Assembly: GCA_964511405.1 (NCBI GenBank)
Contig: CAZEFK010000263.1
Span: 1 to 9,054 of the forward strand
Reading direction: 5' to 3'
DNA from: CAZEFK01 sp964511405
Lineage (GTDB): Bacteria; Pseudomonadota; Alphaproteobacteria; Elsterales; Elsteraceae
DNA: 9,054 nucleotides
The position numbers and the translations under genes are program-made. Shown here in pieces: positions 1 through 5,029 of the stretch. A model generated the notes under the pieces. That model did not search any database. It had not been told where the DNA came from and worked only from the letters and a program-made list of their open reading frames with translations. Position 1 is the stretch's first letter, and every line of letters begins with the position of its first letter.

Positions 1-676
1 GGCGCTCGGGCGCGCTATCGTGCGCGAGCCGCGGGCCTTCCTGCTGGACGAGCCGCTGTCCAACCTGGACGCCAAGCTGCGCGTGCAGATGCGCGCCGAG
101 ATCCTGCGGGTGCATCGGGCCGTGGCCGCAACCGCTGTTTACGTCACCCACGACCAGGTCGAGGCGATGACCATGGGCGACCGGATCGTGGTCATGAACG
201 CCGGGCGCATCCAGCAGGTCGGCACCCCCGACGCGCTGTACGATGCGCCGGCCAACCGCTTCGTCGCCGGCTTCATCGGCACGCCGGCCATGGGCTTCCT
301 GGACTGCCGGGTCGAGCCGGCCGGCGGCGCCGTGACGCTGGCCGCCGGCACGGCGCGCATCGCCCTGGCCCCAGACCAAGTCCGGGCCGTCGGCCGCAGC
401 CGATCCGGCCGCGTGACCGCCGGGATCCGGCCCGAGCGGCTGACGTTGGCCGATCGGCCTGTTGCGGACGGCCGCTGGTCGATCGCCGGCACCGTCGACG
501 TCGTCGAACGGCTGGGCGCCGAGCAGCTCGTCCACGTCGCGACCGACGCCGGCCTGCTCACCGCGCGGATCTCGCGCGACCACGCCGCCAGGATCGGGCA
601 TCAGATCTGGGTGGCGGCGGAGCCTCGGCATCTCCATCTCTTCGACGCCGACAGTGGCGAGGCGCTCACCCCGTGA
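1..676 (+). CDS. ABC transporter ATP-binding protein, MalK/UgpC type (5' partial)
   Basis: This is the C-terminal 224 residues of an importer ATPase that powers sugar uptake at the cytoplasmic face of the membrane. The reading frame is open from base 2 to the TGA at 674-676. The first visible residues (ALGRAIVREP) directly follow where the ABC signature LSGGQ should be. Walker B with the catalytic Glu (AFLLDEP, residues 12-18), the D-loop (SNLD) and the switch His (VYVTHD, H50) are all present. After about residue 85 comes a MalK/UgpC-type regulatory domain, with FIGTPAMGF at the junction and the typical GIRPE motif. Family members are about 350-370 residues, so roughly 135 N-terminal residues including Walker A lie outside the window. 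The upstream context is unknown. It probably ends an operon lying to the left, but it could also serve the ATPase-less importer at 5030-8175. The family call is firm; the substrate is unknown. Confidence 0.95.
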   Translation, partial: ALGRAIVREPRAFLLDEPLSNLDAKLRVQMRAEILRVHRAVAATAVYVTHDQVEAMTMGDRIVVMNAGRIQQVGTPDALYDAPANRFVAGFIGTPAMGFLDCRVEPAGGAVTLAAGTARIALAPDQVRAVGRSRSGRVTAGIRPERLTLADRPVADGRWSIAGTVDVVERLGAEQLVHVATDAGLLTARISRDHAARIGHQIWVAAEPRHLHLFDADSGEALTP

Positions 677-686
677 CCCAGATCCC

Positions 687-1163
687 ATGACCCAAATCTA
701 TGTCGATGGCGACGCCTGCCCGGTGCGCGCCGAGGTCGCCCGGATCGCCGCGCGCCTGGGCCTGGAGGTCCTGATCGTCACCAACGGCGCCCGGCCGATC
801 CGGCCCTCCGACGATCCCCGGATCCGGCTGGTCCTGGTCGGAACCGGCGCCGACGCGGCCGACGACTGGATCGCCGAGCGGATCGGCCCCGCCGACGTCT
901 GCGTGACCGCCGACATCCCGCTGGCCGCGCGCTGCCTCGCGGCCGGCGCCCGCACCCTGGCGCCCAACGGCCGGACCTGGACCAAGGACAATATCGGCAA
1001 CGCCCTCGCCGGCCGCGCCCTGGCCCAGCACCTGCGCGAGACCGGCGCCGTCACCGGCGGCCCGCCGCCCTTCGCCAAGGCCGATCGCTCGCGCTTCCTG
1101 GTGGCGCTGGACGCCCTGCTGCAGGCGGCGCTGCGCAGTCGCGCCAGCCCGACCCAGCCGTAA
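687..1163 (+). CDS. yaiI: YaiI/YqxD family protein (DUF188/UPF0178)
   Basis: A 158-residue protein of the conserved bacterial YaiI/YqxD family. Its biochemical role is not established; the fold is usually grouped with PIN/NYN-like nucleases. Seen here are the N-terminal acidic motif IYVDGDACPVR (family DxDACPV), the central VTADIPLAARCLAAGA segment with a second acidic residue, the family block APNGRTWTKDNIG, and a C-terminal PFAKADRSRFL. Length is as expected. The ATG at 687 is chosen because homology begins exactly there; the same frame is open further upstream but reads as antisense-like low-complexity sequence over the ATPase gene. It lies 10 nt after the ATPase stop with no clear ribosome binding site, so translation may be coupled to the ATPase. 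The family call is firm; the function is unknown. Confidence 0.93.
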   Translation: MTQIYVDGDACPVRAEVARIAARLGLEVLIVTNGARPIRPSDDPRIRLVLVGTGADAADDWIAERIGPADVCVTADIPLAARCLAAGARTLAPNGRTWTKDNIGNALAGRALAQHLRETGAVTGGPPPFAKADRSRFLVALDALLQAALRSRASPTQP

Positions 1164-1166
1164 ACA

Positions 1167-1193
1167 GCGTCACGCCCCGAGCCTGGGTGACGG
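1167..1193. terminator. Weak hairpin between convergent yaiI and GST genes
   Basis: CGTCAC (1168-1173) and GTGACG (1187-1192) form a 6-bp stem, extendable by a CC/GG pair next to a one-base bulge. It covers the GST stop codon and starts 5 nt after the yaiI stop. The place is right for a shared terminator of two convergent genes. There is no U-tract on either strand, so this is a weak call. Confidence 0.25.
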
Positions 1194-1817
1194 CGTCGCG
1201 CGCATCGAGGGCCGCTCGGCGATCCGGTCCCACCAGGCGGCCAGGCGCGGGTGGCGCCCCAGCAGCTCGGCACCCTCTGGGGCGGCGCGCAGATAGGCGG
1301 CCATGGGTGCGGCATGCAGGTCGGCCAGCGACAGCGCAGGCCCGGCGAGCCAGGGGCCGGCGCCCATCAGGTCACCGAGTACCGCCAGGCAGCGCTCGGT
1401 GGCGGCCAGCCCGCCGGCCAGGCGCTCGGCGTCGGTGGGCACGCCCTGGGCCGGCTTGCGCATCCGTTCGACGTACACGTCCCACACCATCGGGCGGTAG
1501 CCATAGGCGTCCAGGATGCCGACCAGCTGGGCGACTCGCGCGCGGCCGCGCGGGTCGGCGGGCTGCAGCGCCGGCCCGGGCAGCGCCTCGTCGACATAGC
1601 GGCAGATCGCGGCCGTCTCGAACAGCTCCAGCCCGTCATGCGAGAACGCCGGGATCTTGCCGAAGGGATGGCGGCGCCGGTAGTCGGCGGGCGGCCCGGC
1701 CGGATCGAAGATGTCGATCTCGTGGAGCCGGTAGGCCACGCCCTTCTCCACCAGCGCCAGGCGCGCGATGCGGGTATAGACGCTGTAGGCGGCGCCGTAG
1801 AGGACGGGATCGGCCAT
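1170..1817 (-). CDS. Glutathione S-transferase family protein
   Basis: A 215-residue cytosolic GST-like protein, probably conjugating glutathione to electrophiles or using it as a redox cofactor. The thioredoxin-fold domain spans about residues 4-80. It has the N-terminal LYGAAYSVYTR segment, where Ser12 is the likely glutathione-activating residue, then HPFGKIPAF with cis-Pro56, and the FETAAICRYVD helix whose Glu67-Thr68 would hold the gamma-glutamyl group. The alpha-helical domain follows, with the GPWLAGPALSLADLHAAP motif typical of the family. The ATG at 1817 is preferred over the in-frame extension to 1949, because homology starts at MADPVLYG and the extra 44 residues are Arg/Pro/Gly-rich. 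No strong ribosome binding site is visible. It is convergent with yaiI, and a degraded LysR gene lies 2.7 kb away in divergent orientation, possibly its former regulator. The substrate cannot be told. Confidence 0.92.
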   Translation of the reverse strand: MADPVLYGAAYSVYTRIARLALVEKGVAYRLHEIDIFDPAGPPADYRRRHPFGKIPAFSHDGLELFETAAICRYVDEALPGPALQPADPRGRARVAQLVGILDAYGYRPMVWDVYVERMRKPAQGVPTDAERLAGGLAATERCLAVLGDLMGAGPWLAGPALSLADLHAAPMAAYLRAAPEGAELLGRHPRLAAWWDRIAERPSMRATPSPRLGA

Positions 1818-1851
1818 GGCGTCAGGCTCGCTCAACCCGGCAGCGCCGGCA

Positions 1852-1877
1852 AGGCCGATCCCGACAGGCCGATCCCG
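1852..1877. repeat. Tandem 12-bp direct repeat upstream of the GST gene
   Basis: AGGCCGATCCCG occurs at 1852-1863 and again at 1866-1877, a 14-bp period. It lies in the gap between the divergent GST and methyltransferase genes, near where the modification island begins. It may be slippage in GC-rich sequence or a binding site. No function can be assigned. Confidence 0.5.
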
Positions 1878-1955
1878 CCGGCGCCAGGCAGCCCAGCCCG
1901 GCCAGCGTCTCGGACGGCTCTCGGGCCCAGCGGGAGTGGGCGCAGCCATAGGACC

Positions 1956-1984
1956 TCGACGAGCCTCAAACAGATGAGTACAAT
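1956..1984 (+). promoter_or_regulatory. Candidate promoter of the methyltransferase gene
   Basis: TCGACG at 1956-1961 (4 of 6 to TTGACA) is followed after 17 bp by TACAAT at 1979-1984 (5 of 6 to TATAAT). Transcription would start near 1990, giving a short leader before the GTG at 2012. The stretch is locally AT-richer than the flanks. This is a sequence match only. Confidence 0.4.
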
Positions 1985-1998
1985 TCGGGAACGCCAGT

Positions 1999-2004
1999 GA
2001 GGAG
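1999..2004 (+). promoter_or_regulatory. Ribosome binding site that fixes the methyltransferase start
   Basis: GAGGAG sits 7 nt before the GTG at 2012. An in-frame GTG at 1997 overlaps this site and would leave it unused, so 2012 is the better start. A third GTG at 2030 has no comparable site. Confidence 0.65.
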
Positions 2005-2011
2005 CCTCCAC

Positions 2012-3253
2012 GTGTCGGATCGATCGGCTGTGCGCATCTTCGACGTCACCGGACTATTCGGCGGCGTTGGAGGCCTGGAACTCGGCCTCTCACGCGCCGG
2101 CCATCGTGCGAGCGCCTTTTGCGAGATCGATCCCGAAGCCGCCTCGGTGCTTGCCGCCCGATTCCCGGAGGCAGCATTGACACGCGATATCCGCGTCACC
2201 AGCGAAGTCGTTGCGACGATATCGGCAAAATCCGATCTGCTGACCGGAGGCTTCCCTTGCACGGACCTCAGCCAGGCCGGCCGTGTCCAAGGGTTCGCAG
2301 GTGGACGCTCCAGCCTCGTCCGCGACGCCCTGAAGCTGCTGGCGGCGCGCCCGTTCCCGCACGTCGTGCTCGAGAACGTCCCCAATTGGCGCTCGCTGCA
2401 CAGAGGTGAATATCTCCGTGAAGTGGTCGACGCCCTCGAGCTGCTCGGCTACCGATGGGCCTATCGCACGGTCGACGCCCTCGCGTTCGGGACGCCGCAG
2501 CGACGCCTGCGAATCTTTCTTTATGCTACGCTCGAGGGCGATCCGCGGGATGTTCTTTTCCACGGTGATATCGCCCCTGCCGACACCACGTGGGATCTCG
2601 ACGAGCGCGCCCATGGGTTCTATTGGACGGAAGGCACGCGCGGCCTCGGCTGGGGCGAGGACTGCGTGCCCACGCTCAAGGGCGGTTCGACAATCGGTGT
2701 GCCCTCGCCACCGGCAATCCTGCTGCCGCCGACCCTCGGCGTGGCAGGGCATACCTCGGTCGGCGAATTCCGACTCATCGTCCCGGATATCCAGGACGCC
2801 GAGCGCCTTCAAGGTTTGCCGCCCGGCTGGACGGCCGGGGAACGGACGGTAGACGGCGGCGCGTTCCGGAACCGCCGCCGCTGGCTGCTGGTGGGAAACG
2901 CGGTGAACACCAGGGCGGCCGCGTGGCTCGGCGAACGCCTGGCTTCTCCTCGGCGCTACTCGGGGCCAGACGGTGCGATCCTGGACGCAGGCTCGCCCTG
3001 GCCCGCCGCCGCCTGGTTCGATGGTAGCCGGCGCCGCGCCGCGCCGATCGGAACCTGGCCGTTCGCCGAAGACCGGGAGCCGCTGACGGACTTCCTCCAA
3101 TTCCCGGGAATGCCGCTGTCTGCGCGCGCAGCGGCCGGATTCCTGGGCCGCCTACTCGGCGGACGCCTGCGCCATCGTCCCGGATTCGCCGAGGCGGTCC
3201 GCAGCCACATCGAACGGCTCGATTCGCGGCCGATACCGCGACGGGCCGCCTGA
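2012..3253 (+). CDS. DNA (cytosine-5) methyltransferase
   Basis: A 413-residue DNA methyltransferase that transfers a methyl group from S-adenosylmethionine to C5 of cytosine in a target sequence that cannot be predicted from this sequence alone. The C5 motifs occur in canonical order: motif I FGGVGGLELGL (16-26), acidic E38-D40, motif IV GGFPCTDLSQAG with catalytic Cys83, motif VI ENV (121-123), motif VIII QRRLRIF (163-169), motif IX ERLQGLP (264-270) and motif X GNAVN (295-299). The target recognition region between VIII and IX is about 95 residues. Two oddities stand out: motif IV reads PCT where most enzymes have PCQ, and about 100 residues follow motif X (WPAAAW, then LSARAAAGFLGRLL), which suggests a subfamily with a C-terminal extension. 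The GTG at 2012 is chosen for its ribosome binding site. It is convergent with, and abuts, the gene at 3254-4027. The enzyme class is certain; R-M membership is inferred from context. Confidence 0.95.
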   Translation: MSDRSAVRIFDVTGLFGGVGGLELGLSRAGHRASAFCEIDPEAASVLAARFPEAALTRDIRVTSEVVATISAKSDLLTGGFPCTDLSQAGRVQGFAGGRSSLVRDALKLLAARPFPHVVLENVPNWRSLHRGEYLREVVDALELLGYRWAYRTVDALAFGTPQRRLRIFLYATLEGDPRDVLFHGDIAPADTTWDLDERAHGFYWTEGTRGLGWGEDCVPTLKGGSTIGVPSPPAILLPPTLGVAGHTSVGEFRLIVPDIQDAERLQGLPPGWTAGERTVDGGAFRNRRRWLLVGNAVNTRAAAWLGERLASPRRYSGPDGAILDAGSPWPAAAWFDGSRRRAAPIGTWPFAEDREPLTDFLQFPGMPLSARAAAGFLGRLLGGRLRHRPGFAEAVRSHIERLDSRPIPRRAA

Positions 3254-3257
3254 TCAG
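3250..3257. other. Abutting convergent stop codons in a palindrome
   Basis: CTGATCAG is a perfect 8-bp palindrome. Its central TGATCA supplies both stop codons: TGA at 3251-3253 for the plus-strand methyltransferase and the complement of 3254-3256 for the minus-strand gene. No base separates the two genes, so there is no room for a terminator between them and their transcripts must overlap. Confidence 0.95.
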
Positions 3258-4027
3258 AGGGGTTCGTCCTCCCCGTCCTCGCCCAGGTCCGGCGCTAGGA
3301 GAGTCACCGCCTCGCCATCGTCCCACTCGAACGGCGGCGCGTTGCGATGATCGTAGGTGGCGACGATTTCGGCGATCAACGCCTCCATGCCGAGCATGGC
3401 ACGCGGACGTCCTCGCCGCGGCGGGGGGACGTTCACGTCGAAGAAGGCCACGCGTCCGAAGATGGCCTCGTCGGCCTTGGTATCGTAGAGGCCGATGAAT
3501 ACCCGCTCGAACAGCATGGCCGCGTCCTCGTGGGAATCGCGACCGGCACGATTGCGGAACACCTGCACCGCGGCACCGAAGCTGGACACGGCGGTGAGGC
3601 CGTCGTCCACCGAGTCGGCGGGCAGGAACACGATCGCCACCATCACCGCATAAGGCTGCCGCTCGTGATAGTCCGACGCCTCGGCGCGTAGTTCGCTATC
3701 CACTCGAGTGTAATTCTTTGTGTATCGGCGCGTTTTCGGATCGGGAAAATTGATTGTTTTGATTGAAACTCCCAGTCCCAGCCCCAGCTCAACCGTGGAA
3801 TAGTTTACGTCCAACTTCTTGAATCCCTTGGACGTGCGGGCGCGACTTTCCTGCCCTCGACCGCTGGGGTCGGGCAGTATGCCGGGAAACTGCGGCCGCA
3901 GCAGATCGGCAAAGCGCTGGGCGAGCTCCCGCGACAAGGTTTCCGCATAATTCTTCTTCTGAGCTTGCGATGCGATCGTCGTCCGATCTCCCGCCTTGCG
4001 CAATTCGCGTGCGATGCTGTCCTTCAC
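3254..4027 (-). CDS. Uncharacterised protein, candidate restriction endonuclease of the cassette
   Basis: A 257-residue soluble protein that I do not recognise with certainty. It lies between a C5 methyltransferase and a Vsr nuclease, where the cognate restriction enzyme would be expected. The N-terminal half is basic and helical (AQKKNYAETLSRELAQRFADLL, about 22-43). It then has KKLDV (Asp73), a Gly/Leu beta-hairpin-like stretch, and SIKT (88-91). An Asp followed about 15 residues later by S-x-K is compatible with a variant PD-(D/E)xK nuclease core, but this is inference. Further on are DPKTRRYTKNY, RAEASDYHERQPYAV, a central FLPAD, an FFDV strand and an acidic tail. There is no signal peptide or membrane segment. 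GTG at 4027 is chosen because AAGGTGAG precedes it; GTG at 4036 is an alternative. The region around 3690-3790 is AT-richer than its neighbours. The gene is real; its role is a hypothesis. Confidence 0.85.
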   Translation of the reverse strand: MKDSIARELRKAGDRTTIASQAQKKNYAETLSRELAQRFADLLRPQFPGILPDPSGRGQESRARTSKGFKKLDVNYSTVELGLGLGVSIKTINFPDPKTRRYTKNYTRVDSELRAEASDYHERQPYAVMVAIVFLPADSVDDGLTAVSSFGAAVQVFRNRAGRDSHEDAAMLFERVFIGLYDTKADEAIFGRVAFFDVNVPPPRRGRPRAMLGMEALIAEIVATYDHRNAPPFEWDDGEAVTLLAPDLGEDGEDEPL

Positions 4028-4031
4028 CGTT

Positions 4032-4039
4032 CTCACCTT
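4032..4039 (-). promoter_or_regulatory. Ribosome binding site of the minus-strand unknown gene
   Basis: On the minus strand AAGGTGAG lies 4 nt before the GTG that starts at 4027. The alternative GTG at 4036 falls inside this site, which argues for 4027 as the start. Confidence 0.55.
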
Positions 4040-4046
4040 CCGATCC

Positions 4047-4052
4047 AGTATA
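4047..4052 (-). promoter_or_regulatory. Candidate -10 element for the minus-strand unknown gene
   Basis: The minus strand reads TATACT here (5 of 6 to TATAAT), about 20 nt before the GTG at 4027. No matching -35 box is visible at 16-18 bp. The element lies in the 36-bp gap shared with the divergent vsr start, so transcription of the two genes could interfere. Low confidence. Confidence 0.25.
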
Positions 4053-4054
4053 CC

Positions 4055-4058
4055 GAGG
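4055..4058 (+). promoter_or_regulatory. Ribosome binding site supporting the TTG start of vsr
   Basis: GAGG lies 5 nt before the TTG at 4064. The alternative in-frame ATG at 3965 would make vsr overlap the 5' end of the opposite gene by 63 nt and add residues with no family similarity. Confidence 0.45.
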
Positions 4059-4063
4059 CCGAG

Positions 4064-4531
4064 TTGACCAGATCCGCTGCCGACGACACATCGCCACGCG
4101 AGCCGCCGCCAACGGCCGCGCGCAGCGCCCTCATGGGCCGGGTCGCGCAGCGGGGGTCGGCACCCGAGATGGTTGTCCGCCAGGCGCTCCATCGATCGGG
4201 CTTCCGCTTCCGCGTGCACCGTCGCGATCTCCCAGGCACGCCCGACCTAGTGTTTCCGGGTCGGCGGGCCGTCGTATTCGTCCATGGCTGCTTCTGGCAT
4301 CGCCACGCCGGCTGCCGAGCGGCCTCTACACCCCGCACTCGCGTCGCGTTCTGGACGGACAAATTCGCTGCAAACATCGCGCGAGACCAGCGGGTTCGGG
4401 AAGCCTTGGAGGCCGCCGGCTGGCGAGTCCATGTGGTTTGGGAATGTGAGACGCGCACTGGCGCGTGGTATGGGCCGCTGATTGCGTTCCTCGATTATCC
4501 GAACCCAGCGGATTCGCCCCAACGAATTTGA
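4064..4531 (+). CDS. vsr: Vsr-type very short patch repair endonuclease
   Basis: A 155-residue DNA mismatch endonuclease. The family nicks 5' of the T in T:G mismatches that arise when 5-methylcytosine deaminates, which starts very short patch repair and protects the sites of the partner methyltransferase. Visible family signatures are ARSALMGRV (19-27), the SAPE box with Glu35, HRRDLPGTPDLVFP with catalytic Asp61, FVHGCFWHRH containing His74, Cys76, Trp78 and His79, then FWTDKFAANIARDQR and the closing WRVHVVWECE. Thr63 of the E. coli enzyme is Val73 here, a common variation. The core looks complete and active. The TTG at 4064 is proposed because a GAGG precedes it and the resulting length fits; the exact start is uncertain. 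It is divergent from the unknown gene, and its presence links the whole cassette to 5-methylcytosine. Confidence 0.95.
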   Translation: MTRSAADDTSPREPPPTAARSALMGRVAQRGSAPEMVVRQALHRSGFRFRVHRRDLPGTPDLVFPGRRAVVFVHGCFWHRHAGCRAASTPRTRVAFWTDKFAANIARDQRVREALEAAGWRVHVVWECETRTGAWYGPLIAFLDYPNPADSPQRI

Positions 4532-4563
4532 CCAAGCTGCTCGATCGCGGCATACAAAAATCT

Positions 4564-4853
4564 ATGGATCACGCGCTCGTACCTGCCCGTCCTGCGCGCG
4601 GGCTCGCTATCGAGTGCCGCGCGGGCATTGGGGCTGACCCAGCCGACGTTGGGCGCCATATCGACCTGCAGGAGGCGGCGCTCGGGGCAGCGCTGTTCGC
4701 CCGCTCGCGGCGCGGCTTGGCCCCGACCCACGCGGCGCCGGCGCTGCAGCCCTACGCCGAGGCCATGGTCGCCGCCGACGCGCGTGCTGCATCCTGTTCG
4801 ATACGCTGGCGGCGGGCATGGCCGCCCATATCGCCAGTGCCCGCGAACATTGA
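4564..4853 (+). pseudogene. Degraded LysR-family transcriptional regulator
   Basis: Pieces of one LysR-type regulator appear in different frames. In the frame of base 4565, the window reads SYLPVLRAGSLSSAARALGLTQPTLG, the classic LysR helix-turn-helix. At about 4657 the frame must shift, consistent with loss of one base, to continue as HIDLQEAALGAALFARSRRGLAPT, the expected next part. A possible original start, ATG at 4564, is in yet another frame. From about 4780 a third frame gives ILFDTLAAGMAAHIASAREH and a stop at 4851-4853, resembling a LysR C-terminus. The effector-binding domain, some 190 residues, is missing. So there are at least two frameshifts and a large internal deletion. It lies directly after the modification island and faces away from the GST gene, its possible former target. 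The N-terminal identity is firm; the C-terminal tail is less so. Confidence 0.8.
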
Positions 4854-4865
4854 TCAAATAATCGC

Positions 4866-4880
4866 TCAGACCTCGTCTGA
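4866..4880. promoter_or_regulatory. Perfect inverted repeat upstream of the ABC operon promoter
   Basis: TCAGAC (4866-4871) and GTCTGA (4875-4880) form a perfect 6-bp inverted repeat with a 3-bp spacer. It lies 28 bp upstream of the candidate -35 box at 4909 and just after the LysR remnant. It could be an operator or a remnant terminator. There is no adjacent T-tract. Confidence 0.35.
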
Positions 4881-4908
4881 TCCCGTCGCCGGCGTTAGGG
4901 CAGCGTTC

Positions 4909-4943
4909 TTGACGCGGTTATACTGCGTCCGTAGGTTTGACGC
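4909..4943 (+). promoter_or_regulatory. Candidate promoter/operator of the carbohydrate ABC operon
   Basis: TTGACG at 4909-4914 is a good -35 match, and TAGGTT at 4932-4937 is a poor but correctly spaced -10 (17 bp). TATACT at 4919-4924 is a better -10 match (5 of 6), but only a weak -35 lies upstream of it. Superimposed are three 5-bp half-sites of alternating orientation at even spacing: GACGC (4911-4915), GCGTC (4925-4929) and GACGC (4939-4943), each 9 bp apart. TTGACGC is repeated exactly at 4909 and 4937. This layout would suit a regulator acting at the promoter. It is inferred from sequence alone. Confidence 0.4.
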
Positions 4944-4983
4944 CTCGGCGCGCCGGGCGACGGCACGATCGGCAACAGCGTCC

Positions 4984-5006
4984 GGGACGGCAGAGCTTGC
5001 CGTCCC
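4984..5006 (+). promoter_or_regulatory. Leader hairpin before the solute-binding protein gene
   Basis: GGGACGGCA (4984-4992) and TGCCGTCCC (4998-5006) pair perfectly over 9 bp around a 5-nt loop, GAGCT. The hairpin ends 11 nt before the ribosome binding site, so it would sit in the 5' untranslated region. It could protect the mRNA 5' end or modulate translation. No run of T follows, so attenuation is less likely. Confidence 0.5.
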
Positions 5007-5017
5007 AGCAGGCAGGC

Positions 5018-5023
5018 AGGAGG
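5018..5023 (+). promoter_or_regulatory. Strong ribosome binding site of the solute-binding protein gene
   Basis: AGGAGG, complementary to the 16S anti-Shine-Dalgarno core, lies 6 nt before the ATG at 5030. It is the strongest site in the window and fits a highly expressed periplasmic binding protein. It also settles the start against the open frame extending upstream. Confidence 0.85.
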
Positions 5024-5029
5024 AAACAC

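Noticed and set aside
462..686. An in-frame upstream extension of yaiI over the ATPase gene
   Set aside because: It is a Ser/Arg/Pro-rich shadow of the ATPase reading frame, and family similarity begins exactly at the ATG at 687.
1818..1949. A 44-residue N-terminal extension of the GST
   Set aside because: It is Arg/Pro/Gly-rich, contains the tandem DNA repeat, and precedes the point where GST similarity begins.
2090..3100. A long minus-strand open frame opposite the methyltransferase
   Set aside because: It shows no recognisable motif, and the plus strand carries all C5 methyltransferase motifs in order.
3965..4063. An upstream ATG start for vsr
   Set aside because: It would overlap the 5' end of the opposite-strand gene by 63 nt and adds residues unlike the Vsr family; a TTG with a GAGG site is closer to the homology.
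1950..4563. Possible direct repeats or integrase traces marking island ends
   Set aside because: By eye I found no convincing matching repeats, tRNA fragment or recombinase gene at the edges of the modification cassette; comparison with an empty site is needed to place them.
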